Shown: positions 23,419-32,288 of the stretch, in pieces
How the letters are laid out: every line of letters starts with the position of its first letter
Position numbering within the stretch: the stretch's first letter is position 1
Assembly (NCBI RefSeq): GCF_001661265.1
Contig: NW_017566999.1
Coordinates: forward strand, 434,001-498,000
Source: Saitoella complicata NRRL Y-17804
Lineage: Eukaryota; Ascomycota; Saitoellomycetes; Saitoellales; Saitoellaceae
Direction: 5' to 3'
DNA length: 64,000 bases
Program-made: the position numbers and the translations under genes
Notes under the pieces: generated by a model
The model's input: the letters and a program-made list of their open reading frames with translations, nothing else
The model's database searches: none
Told to the model about the DNA's origin: nothing

Positions 23419-25218
23419 TTACTTTCTCGTCACCGTCTTCGTACAAGTCGACGTCGTAATATACGTTGTCTTCTTCGTCACTGTAGCCGTAGCGATCGAA
23501 TGAATGGTGGTGGGTGTGTACACCGTGAACGTCTTCGTGCGCGTCTTAGTCGCCGTCACGATTGAGGGCGTGGCGGCTGCAGTGCACTTGCTAATGGCAG
23601 AGGTCTTCACGACGGTAACAGTGCTGGTGACGGTAGTGGGCTTACCAGGCTTAATGACCTTGGTAATCGTGGTGGGCTTGACAGTGGTTGTAACCTTGGT
23701 GATGGTAGTGGGCTTGGTGGTCGTAGTGGTGACAATCTTCGTAACCGTCGTCGGGACTGTCTTGCTCACTGTCGAGGTCTTGGTGACTGTGGAGAGGGAC
23801 GTCTTGCTGATGGTAGCAGTAGACGTCTTTATGACTGTCGTGGGCGTAGAGATAACCTTGGTCCAGGTCTTAGCCGCCACCACGCTCGTCTTCGTTACAG
23901 TGCTTGTCTTCGTCTTCGTCTGAGTAGAGATGACTGTCGAAGCGGGCTCAGTAATGCTGGTGACAACCACGGAAGTCTTGGTCTGTGTCTCGGTGATAGT
24001 GGTAGGGCCAACAGTCATCGTGGACGCCGGAACGGTAATACTCGAAGTAACAGTGCATGTTTCTTTCACCGTAATGACCTCACCCGCTCCCGGGATTGTC
24101 AAAGTTGCGGTCAAGGTAGAAGTACAGGTGGAGATGACGCTCGAGGTGACCGTAGAACCGGGGCCGGGGACAGTGACAGTTGTAACATCACCCGGAGCAG
24201 ACAACGTTGAAACCGCCGAAATCGTAGCAGTAACCGTCGAAGGCGTGACATCACCTGGAACCGTGATCGTCAGACTCTTGGTGACCGTGCAGGTCGAGGT
24301 CGAGGTGGAAGTGACCGTAGCACCGGGGCCGGGGATAGTTACGGTAATAACATCACCGGGAAGAGACATGGTTGAAACAGCCGAGACAGTAGCAGTAACC
24401 GTCGAAGCGGTGACAGACGATGTCACGGTCCTAACAGACGTTACAACGGTGGTGACAGTTGAAGGATCAACTGTCGCCGTCAAAGTCTCCGTGTTCCAGC
24501 ACGTAGACGTGGTCGTACTCGTAACTGCAGACGCCGGCTCAGTAGCGGTGACAGTACTGATACTACCTCCACCCGGCAAAGTCATGGTTGCGGTGGAGGT
24601 TCAGGTTGAAGTAGACCACTTCGTATGATGCGACGTAATCGTCTGCGTGCAGGTCGACACACTGGAAGAGGTCACAGTCGAAAGAGTAAGCGTAGACGTA
24701 CAGGTAACAGTGGTAACCGGAGCCGCGCTAGTCATAGATACCGTGGACGTGACAGTGCAGGGAGTGATCGTCGCGGTCTCAGTCTGGGTGCACGTCGAAA
24801 CACTGGTAAGGGTAATAGTCGGAGGAGTAGGCGTACTGATCGAGACCGTCGACGTAGTCACCGAGCCCGGCAAGGTCTTCGTATTCCAGCACGTACTGAC
24901 ACTTGTTTTAGTAGCCGTGACCGTAGATACCGGGACCGTCGATGTACAAATGGAAGTGGAGGTAGACCACATGGTGTGATGCTCGGTGCTTGTGCTCGTG
25001 CAGGTCGAGACACTGAGAATGGTTCTGACAGAGGTAGCAGTCATCCATTTGGTCAACACATTGTCGACGCCATTTTTATCGACACCATTATCGTTCTTAC
25101 CGTTACCGGAACCCAAAACAAAGGCATCCGGCGCCGGGTTGGGGTTGGGGTTGGGTGCGGCGAGTGCGAAGGAGAAAGTTGAGGCGAGAAGGAGGAGGAG
25201 GTGGAGAATCGGAAGCAT
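23419..25218 (-). CDS. Thr/Ser-rich mucin-like secreted protein, interrupted by one in-frame TGA
   Basis: Predicted secreted, heavily O-glycosylated wall or adhesin-type protein. The ATG at 25218 opens a signal peptide (MLPILHLLLLLASTFSFALA) followed by an Asn-Pro repeat. Then come hundreds of residues of Thr, Ser and Val with regular single Cys residues in STCT, STCWNT or STCTQT contexts. The first 205 codons end at TGA 24601-24603. The same frame, with the same composition and repeat units, continues for 393 more codons to 23419. Long internal repeats (SAVST, LPGDV, TVPGPG units) lie in the second part, and the C-terminal 200 residues are KTxTVTKT-rich. Aligning internal repeats puts the TGA where other copies have Cys. 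The options are a pseudogene allele, an unspliced mini-intron, readthrough or an assembly error. No orthologue was recognised. Confidence 0.7.
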
Positions 25219-25283
25219 TGTGTAGAAGTTGGAGATTTAGCGAAAGTATTGATGGATGAATGATGAGAGCGCAAGGAATCTGG

Positions 25284-25290
25284 CTTTATA
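25284..25290 (-). promoter_or_regulatory. TATA box of the mucin-like gene
   Basis: TATAAAG on the minus strand, 66-72 bp upstream of the ATG at 25218. It is a consensus match at a distance fitting a short 5' leader. Confidence 0.6.
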
Positions 25291-26421
25291 GAAGAGAGAT
25301 CACTCTTAAAGACAACCACGTCTCCATTTTCAACAACGCCGTAGGAGTGCTGGAAAAGAGTGCTCGATCCACTTTCGCAGGTGCTCGAACCATTGTCGCG
25401 GACCTTTAAATGCACATAGAGTGCTTCCCAACAGCTTTTGTCGTAACGAGGAGTCCTGTGATCGGCGCACGGCCTTACGCGGAGCTTGTGACCCCAGTAC
25501 AGACGTCCGTGATCTGGGTGTAATCTATCCACCACTTATAAGCATGAGCACGAGACCATCTCTCCGCAGTCTGCGAGGGACCTGTTCGCGTAGAATAATC
25601 TATCCACGACCCCATAAACCACGCTCGAGCCAACCTGACGATAGATCCTCTTTATTTTCCGCCATCCCGACACAACAGTCAACCAGATAGCGTCACAGCG
25701 CGGTTCCGACAACAGGCATACAGCACGCGTACTCGTTCAGGGCCTGTTTCGAAGTTTTCTAGAAGAGATCCTCCCGAGGAATTGGGACAGAGTTAGAGGG
25801 TGGTTTGGGCATGGGTGTGTCTCACGCTCAGACCAGTGTCGTGGAGTTACGGCGCTACGCATGAACCCGTGCGTACTCTATTTGGCCGTTACTGCTATGT
25901 GCAAAATTCTTGACGGCGCGCGTTTTACCGCCTATCTGTGCGGGGATGGTTTACTGACCACGCCCATCTTTATAGACAAGGCTTGGGAGGGCAGTTTCAG
26001 GGGAGAAATCGATAGATCAGACGCTTAGGGATCGATTGATATCCTCGAAACAGGTATGGCACCATTTCTCATACAACTATGACATTGTGAAGAGTTTCGG
26101 CGTAGGTGCATGATGTTGCAAGAACATGCATGAAAGCATCGAAAATACTCTCTGAACCCACAAGCCTCAGAAACAGTTAGAAACAGAAAAGCCACACACA
26201 GAATATGTTCAGCCAAGCTCCTTCTATCATATGACACCTGGAGCCGCATCCTTAGTGGCTTCCAGGGTGCGTTTATCTCTTATAACTGAGAACACCTTTT
26301 CAGCATGAAGTGACTGAGCGAGGCCTTGTGGCCCAAAACCGGTGGCACGACGTGATTGCTAAGGATAGGTATGATCAGTCGGAACCCTTACTCGACCTCC
26401 GAGCCCTTTATCTATGTTGTT
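25291..26421. other. 1.1-kb intergenic region
   Basis: Upstream region of the mucin-like gene. It holds only short frames without domains; no RNA gene or mobile-element ends were recognised. Confidence 0.45.
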
Positions 26422-27721
26422 TTAGGGGTTTTTGTCATATGGAGTTTGCGATTTGCGCGCACATGGGAAAGTTATGTCAGGAATTTTGCACACAACAGTA
26501 CAACCAGTCCCTCCACCAACCAAATGACCATAAGTCACAACCACGACTGGTTTGACAAGATCAAGATACTGAGCAGTAAACCCTCGACATTGTTCAAACC
26601 TTTCCTTCTTTGGCCAAAGAAAAAGATCATAATAAGGAACAAGATGCTGTGCCATAGCAAATTGTTGTTCCTTTCTCCAATCCCTTCCCATGCCGGCATC
26701 CTCCATAATGATTCCTGTGCAAGACGCCCAGTGCAGGAGTGGCCAGAAAAGAAAGCCCGAGATAGTCTGAATCCTTCTTCTGTCAGGTTTGTGCCCAAAA
26801 GGAGATAGAACTGCCGGATAACCAAACTTCAATGGAGGTGTAGCTTGTTCAATCATCATATCCACTACCTTCTTATTCCATGACAGTGACCCAAGGGTGG
26901 TCTGCTTGTGGGCTTTGGCAAATTCACCCATAGACCCGAAGTGTTGGTTGAGTTGAACAGTCAGACTGTCACTGGTGAGTGAAAGATCCGAACGAGGGCT
27001 GCGAGAGAAGAATTTGATGTTCTGCTTGGCATGCAGTTGAAGGTCTTCCCATCTGCCAATTGGCCACAGTAAAAGCCTCCACGTTGCCTGTTGAGGAGAT
27101 ATTGGTGTCCAAATAAGGCCACAAGCCCTCTCTCCCTATCATCAACATGCACGACATCAGTATCAAACTCAAGTCCTGCATTTGAGAACTCATAAAGAGT
27201 TGCTCTGATCTTTGACATTGGTGCAGTACCCCAGACTTCCTCCATTTCATATCCTCAACTTGTCTTGTCCAGGCAGTCTCGTCCTTCCCACCCTTCCCAA
27301 TATAGCGTAGCCAAACATCCCTCTCAGATGTAAGATGCGGCCTCAATTCAAGGTAATTCCTCCAAATAATGGACTCTGCAAACTTCTGCCCTGCAATATC
27401 CCAAGCATCCAACATAACCCTTAGTGTACCCACAGTCATCCTGAATGATCGAACATAAAAGAAGTGATGGGTTGACTCAACAGCCAAAGTACTTGCATCA
27501 ACTGTCTCAAGAGTGAACATGTTTTGCATCCCATGGTCTGTCAACCCCAAGGGACTCTTCAGCAGTTTCTCATACAGGGGTACCTTTGGGGACTGGAGCG
27601 CAAAATTGAAAGCGGTCTTTGAGAACCCAGGAGTTGCAACATCCTCAAAGTTAAATCTGTCTTGGACAATATCAAAGACGTCTTGAATTATGCCAGAGGG
27701 ATCGGTGATGAAGCGGGACAC
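26422..27721 (-). pseudogene. Decayed gene with a GIY-YIG-like domain
   Basis: Three long open stretches on the minus strand lie in different frames and read as parts of one protein. The first, up to 27721, includes ESTHHFFYVRSF and then WLRYIGKGG. The second, from about 27245 to 26961, includes DVVHVDDRERGLVALFGHQ and LNRQRGGFY. The third, 26422-26931, is Trp/Phe-rich (LFWPLLHWASC). A YIG-type strand followed by a conserved Glu and an LN...GG end resembles GIY-YIG nuclease domains; this is inference. No GT-AG introns of normal size bridge the frame changes near 27215 and 26960, so I read two frameshifts. The first stretch has no ATG at its start, so the 5' end is also unresolved. A sequencing error or unusual introns remain possible. 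Confidence 0.5.
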
Positions 27722-27800
27722 TTGTATTGCTGGAGTGAATCTGAAGGCCCACTCACGCAGCGCTTGACACCGGTCGATGGCATGTTTGTACGTCGAGGGA

Positions 27801-27842
27801 GTAGTCGAGGGAATATGGGTACGCCGTTGGGTAGTCGAGGGA
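27801..27842. repeat. Short direct repeat GTAGTCGAGGGA
   Basis: The 12-mer GTAGTCGAGGGA occurs at 27801-27812 and 27831-27842. A 9-bp partial copy (GTCGAGGGA) lies at 27792-27800. The cluster sits just 5' of the decayed GIY-YIG-like gene and could be a local duplication or promoter element. Confidence 0.5.
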
Positions 27843-27983
27843 GCGCCGCATCAAAAGTTAATATTTAATCCAAGAGAAAAACGCCAAGTTAATTAGGCAC
27901 ATGTAACGTTGACTATCAAATTCGGAAGACGACGTACGTCGAGAGTTCAAGGTAGCAACACCAACCAGCGCTTCCTGGTCTTC

Positions 27984-29771
27984 ATGATCATCAGAACCAC
28001 AGCTTTCATTATCCGGGGTTTAAACAGAACCACTCTCGTCTCTGCAGGACTTCGCTTAGCTGCGGGGTTGCACACCGATATTCAACGAACAAACAAATAC
28101 CCAGGTGCTCTCGGCTCCTCAAACGGATATCCAGGTCCCCCCATCACCGACGACTACCCAAACCGAATGGTATCCTTTTCCGGCGAACCACCCAAAATTG
28201 CCACAAGCTCAATTACGCTTACTGAAGATGAAGAACGTCTTCGGAGCTTACTTGTGCGCACCGCGGATTATCTAACCAAACGCAATCCTGAATCAGAGCC
28301 TGTCATCATCCGATTCGCCGGAGGCTGGGTCCGTGACAAGCTTTTAGGCCACGGTAGCAACGACATTGACGTCGCTGTCAATTCTCTATCCGGCTTCGAT
28401 TTCGCCAGTAATGTCCAGCGGAACCTCAATAGCAGGCCCAACAGCCCAAACAGCAGGCCTCCCAGCCCAACGGGGCGGCCCATTAAATCTATTCACAAAA
28501 TCAAGGCCAATCCCGCACTATCAAAACATCTCGAAACTGCCACCACGACAATCTATGGTTTGGAATTGGATTTTGTAAATCTGAGAAGTGAGGAGTATAC
28601 GAATAACTCAAGGATTCCGACCGTTAAGTTCGGAACGCCGGAGGAGGATGCGTTGAGAAGAGATTGCACTATCAACACCCTCTTTTACAACCTACATACG
28701 AAACAAGTCGAGGACTACACCCACCGTGGTCTCGATGATCTCAGATCAAAGGTTATTCGCACCCCGTTGGCGCCGTTTGAGACCTTCTGTGACGACCCAC
28801 TCCGCGTGCTCCGTTGTATCCGCTTCGCCTCGCGACTTGGCTTCGAAATCCACATGGACGCGAAGCAGGCCATGATGGAGCCCTTGATTAAGGAGGCCCT
28901 GAAAGTCAAGATCTCGAGGGAACGCATCGGTGTCGAAGTTGACAAGATGCTTAAGGGACCCGATCCGTACGGCGCACTCGAACTCATCCATTCTGTCGGT
29001 CTATACGACTCAGTCTTCTCTTCCCCCGTCGTTGAACGTCATCATCCCTCCGAAACGGTGTTGAGAGCAGCTCAGACATTGTCGGTGCTCACGAACCACC
29101 TTCCAAGTGTCCTTGTTCCCTCGAATACCCAGGAAAAGCGCAAGGCGTACTTGCTGTGCAGTCTCTACCCTTACGAATCCCGCTTCATCGCGGAGAAAAG
29201 TAAGAGCAAGCCAGTCCAAGCGGCGTCCATCGTCATCCGTGATGCCCTCAAATTTCCCAACTCAGACGCCGATGACGTTGGGCATGTCTTTGCTTGTCTC
29301 GAGAAAGTCGGGGTGGAGATTGAGGCGCTGGAAAACGCAGGCAGGGATCGTGTTAGGACTGGTTTATTCGTGAAGGAGCTGGGGCCGCAATGGCCGACGA
29401 TCCTGAGAACTTGGTTGATTCATCAGATCATCTCCACCACCCCTGTAGTAAGCCCCTCGATGCACAGACTCCAGTCCATCATTACCAAAACCCCAGCGCT
29501 TGGGGAGGCTGTGCGCGCCTTAGTGTCGTCAACTCGCTCCCTCGTCGCAGCCATCGAAGAGGATAACCTGTCGTCTGTGCATTCGCTCAAACCCATCGTG
29601 AATGGCAAGGAGATCGCTAATGCACTTGGGATTAAGCCGGGACCGGGGATGAGGGTGTTGACAGATAACGTTTTCAAGTGGCAATTGGCGAATCCGGAGG
29701 GCAAGGGGGAGGAATGTTTGGAGTGGTTGAAGGAAAATCAGGAAGAGCATAGCGTACCAGTACGCAGATAA
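27984..29771 (+). CDS. CCA1: CCA-adding tRNA nucleotidyltransferase
   Basis: Adds CCA to the 3' ends of tRNAs in mitochondria and in the cytosol/nucleus. The product is 595 residues from the ATG at 27984; frame extension to 27909 is TTG, not ATG. The first 30 residues (MIIRTTAFIIRGLNRTTLVS...) are Arg-rich, amphipathic and without acids, as in a mitochondrial presequence. A second in-frame ATG at 28167 (MVSFSGEPP) lies before the catalytic domain and could give a cytosolic form, as known for yeast CCA1. The class II head has GGWVRDKLLG and the metal-binding DID. Further motifs are RRDCTINTLFYNL, DYTHRGLDDL and ERIGVEVDKML. An insert rich in Asn, Pro and Ser (NSRPNSPNSRPPSPTGRP) sits within the head. 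No intron is needed. Confidence 0.93.
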   Translation: MIIRTTAFIIRGLNRTTLVSAGLRLAAGLHTDIQRTNKYPGALGSSNGYPGPPITDDYPNRMVSFSGEPPKIATSSITLTEDEERLRSLLVRTADYLTKRNPESEPVIIRFAGGWVRDKLLGHGSNDIDVAVNSLSGFDFASNVQRNLNSRPNSPNSRPPSPTGRPIKSIHKIKANPALSKHLETATTTIYGLELDFVNLRSEEYTNNSRIPTVKFGTPEEDALRRDCTINTLFYNLHTKQVEDYTHRGLDDLRSKVIRTPLAPFETFCDDPLRVLRCIRFASRLGFEIHMDAKQAMMEPLIKEALKVKISRERIGVEVDKMLKGPDPYGALELIHSVGLYDSVFSSPVVERHHPSETVLRAAQTLSVLTNHLPSVLVPSNTQEKRKAYLLCSLYPYESRFIAEKSKSKPVQAASIVIRDALKFPNSDADDVGHVFACLEKVGVEIEALENAGRDRVRTGLFVKELGPQWPTILRTWLIHQIISTTPVVSPSMHRLQSIITKTPALGEAVRALVSSTRSLVAAIEEDNLSSVHSLKPIVNGKEIANALGIKPGPGMRVLTDNVFKWQLANPEGKGEECLEWLKENQEEHSVPVRR

Positions 29772-29905
29772 AATGTTGGCGTTGGATATCCAGGTTCTGC
29801 AAACATTCGTGAAACATGTTCATTCGTTTCGCTCTATATGACCGTACCACTTCGTATGGCAATCCGTATCTTGGGTATCATGCACTCACAACTCATGAGC
29901 TACGC

Positions 29906-31903
29906 TCATACTTCAACTTTCTCTCCATCCACAACCGCCTCCTGCACCGCCATCTTCTCCATCTTCTCCTCCAGTTCATCTCCTACACTGGTACCCTTCT
30001 GCTCTCCAGTGCTAGTCCGCTCGATTAACTTCCGAATATGAAAACTGATCTCATCCCACGCGTTCCCCTCAAACTGCCTCCCAGCCCTCTTTGCACACCG
30101 CCTCGCAACTTCTGCAACCTTCTTTCCCTCCTCAACTCCCAACCATGCCTCAGCGGCAAGCACGGCCCACATCGCTGCTTTCCGTCTTCGGCTACCGAAC
30201 GGCAGGCTAGATGATGGAGACAGATTCTTGTTGAAGTAGATATTTGCCACGCGGTCGACCATGAGTGCGTGTGCGTAAGGTGGAAGGAGTGGTGGTTGTA
30301 GTGAGAGGAGTTTGATAGTCCATAATGCCGCTGCGTCTTGGCTGCTTCCCGGCCTGACCCTCAATAGCTCGATGACACTAAGTAACAATCTCAGCGCAGC
30401 ATATGGACTATTCGACCGAGTCAAGTAGGAATATAGCGCGGAGTCCACAGCCGGATCCAAAATCTCCTGCCGTGTTCGTGCACTGAGAGGTTGGAGCATC
30501 ATCAAATGCGTAATGGCGTACATCTCCTGTGCACCTGCTTGCTGTCCGAACGCTTTCTCACTACTGAACTCCTTCCGTAGCATTTCGTATGTCGAATTCG
30601 CCAGTTTCCAGTCACGCAGCATGAATGCCCAGTCAGCCATTTTGCGCATTTGAGCTTCCGGGGAGGTGGGTGGGTATGAGCCTGTTGACGGGTCGTATGA
30701 GGTATGAGAAGGGGAGGAGGTGCGCGTGGAGGGCGCGGAGCCGAAGTAGCGCCGAGAGAGGGAAGACAGACGACCAGTCAGGCCACGGCGTGGTCCGACA
30801 ATTGTCTGATCCCATGTCTGAATCTGCCGTTCCATGAAGGGCACAAGTGCTTCCGTCGTGAGATGCCGTACGAATGCCTTAAGAGCATCGGCATCCGGGA
30901 TGGAGAGGTAGCGTTCTTCGTCCTTTGGTTTGTCCAAGTGGTCCAACGAGGCCTGGGCTGGCATCCAGAGTGACTGCGGAACAGGAAGTACGTCGTCGTC
31001 AGAACCGTACATCATCCGTGAATTGATGCGAACCATCCAGCAATTGAGCCCAAACTGCCGCTTTATGCGCTCGAACACCTTAATGCTTTCCTCCAAGTCG
31101 TCCTTGTCCTCATCGTGCACCAGCAGGTAGTACCGCAGGTAACCTCTATCCACCCATACCGGCATCGGTGTTTGTGCGCATCGAGTGTACAACCCCGTAA
31201 ACCCCGATATTGGATCCGGATGCCGCGATGACACAGCAAGTACACAAGCGACTGGATGTGCAAATGTTTCGTGGGTAGCGACGGGTAACGAAGAAAACAC
31301 CCGACGGAGAAAATGTGGGTATATTTGGACGGCAGTCCCCCCATCGTCGCGTTCAGTCACGGAAGGTGCCGTAGAAGACGATATCGACGAGGTTTCTGAA
31401 AGTCCAAGTTGTGTCTGTGCGAGGTGATCTCCATATTCCCTCACGTGTCTCTCCAACAACCTCTCAATCGCATCCAGCTGAGCTCCAGGAGCTGCCGATC
31501 GCGGTCCACCCGCTTGCAACGGACTCCGACTCGATCCCAACGTCGTAAACCTCACCCCAAAATCCTCATATCCACTAGCCTGTCCACTCGAATCCCTAAT
31601 CCCAACCTTCCCTTGCACCTGATCCCCAAACACCCTCACCAAATCTAACAGATCCTCCCATCCTTTCTCCCTCGCTATCTCATCCGCATCCGAACTAGCC
31701 AGAAACGCAACATGCGGCACAAATGCCTGAGCGATAAAAGACCGAGAATCAGATAGTGGTTGTGAGGGGTCGGTGGAGATGGAGGTATTCCCGGCGAAGA
31801 GGGAGGTGAGGGAGACTTGGCTGGATGTGGAGGGACGGGAGTGGAGAGGTGGAGAGCGGGTACCGAATGCGAAGCGGGATGTTTTCGGTGATGATACTGA
31901 CAT
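29906..31903 (-). CDS. TRS85: TRAPP III complex subunit Trs85/TRAPPC8
   Basis: Subunit that makes TRAPP an exchange complex for Ypt1/Rab1 in autophagy and ER-Golgi traffic. The product is 665 residues from the ATG at 31903, close to yeast Trs85 in length and much shorter than animal TRAPPC8. The open frame continues upstream to 31978, but there it starts with GTGAGT, which looks like a splice donor, and no ATG lies in that part. A 44-bp GTGAGT...TTGCAG segment just upstream may be a 5'-leader intron. The family block around residues 250-330 is clear: PMPVWVDRGYLRYYLLVHDE, then a helix and FGLNCWMVRINS. The N-terminal region carries the FIAQAFVPHVAFLAS block. It lies tail to tail with the CCA-adding enzyme gene. 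Confidence 0.85.
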   Translation of the reverse strand: MSVSSPKTSRFAFGTRSPPLHSRPSTSSQVSLTSLFAGNTSISTDPSQPLSDSRSFIAQAFVPHVAFLASSDADEIAREKGWEDLLDLVRVFGDQVQGKVGIRDSSGQASGYEDFGVRFTTLGSSRSPLQAGGPRSAAPGAQLDAIERLLERHVREYGDHLAQTQLGLSETSSISSSTAPSVTERDDGGTAVQIYPHFLRRVFSSLPVATHETFAHPVACVLAVSSRHPDPISGFTGLYTRCAQTPMPVWVDRGYLRYYLLVHDEDKDDLEESIKVFERIKRQFGLNCWMVRINSRMMYGSDDDVLPVPQSLWMPAQASLDHLDKPKDEERYLSIPDADALKAFVRHLTTEALVPFMERQIQTWDQTIVGPRRGLTGRLSSLSRRYFGSAPSTRTSSPSHTSYDPSTGSYPPTSPEAQMRKMADWAFMLRDWKLANSTYEMLRKEFSSEKAFGQQAGAQEMYAITHLMMLQPLSARTRQEILDPAVDSALYSYLTRSNSPYAALRLLLSVIELLRVRPGSSQDAAALWTIKLLSLQPPLLPPYAHALMVDRVANIYFNKNLSPSSSLPFGSRRRKAAMWAVLAAEAWLGVEEGKKVAEVARRCAKRAGRQFEGNAWDEISFHIRKLIERTSTGEQKGTSVGDELEEKMEKMAVQEAVVDGEKVEV

Positions 31904-32288
31904 ACTCAGATCTTCTTCTAGTAGTGAAGCCCGTCTGCAATTGGTGTTCGACGTTTCAGCGGCGTTGCCGAGACTCACTGCGGTCGGTGTCGTTCTTGCC
32001 GAATTGGAACTGTCTTCGTTACACTGCAGCCTACGCCCGCCGGCCGCGGAGGCCTGAGAAAAAGTGACAAACGGGCGACGTTTTCTTTCAATTCACAAAT
32101 CTCAATTGACAGGAGACAAACGATGAGTTTTTATGGTAAATTCTATAAACCATCAACATGCAGGACGCCATAACTCCCAAAAGCGCAGAATGCATATGCT
32201 CTACGTACACCATATCGATATCGATCGCGAGCTCGTGCTCATCATCTATGCCGACCGAGTACCAACTAGATAGCAACACCTTAAAACC
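31904..32288. other. Promoter region of the Trs85 gene
   Basis: A 385-bp stretch between the Trs85 start and the 3' end of Suv3, both on the minus strand. Apart from the possible 5'-leader intron next to Trs85, nothing was recognised. Confidence 0.4.

Noticed and set aside
24601-24603. Selenocysteine or altered genetic code for TGA
   Set aside because: TGA is the terminal stop of many intact genes here, and a mucin-type protein is not a plausible selenoprotein; no SECIS-like structure was recognised.
23930-24628. 232-codon plus-strand Val-rich ORF
   Set aside because: It is the complement of the Thr/Ser-rich repeats, which force open antisense frames.
23419-25218. CRISPR-like or satellite repeats
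   Set aside because: The repeats are degenerate, in frame and coding for Thr/Ser units; there are no uniform spacers.
31904-31978. Longer N-terminus for Trs85
   Set aside because: The extra frame begins at GTGAGT, which looks like a splice donor, and contains no ATG.
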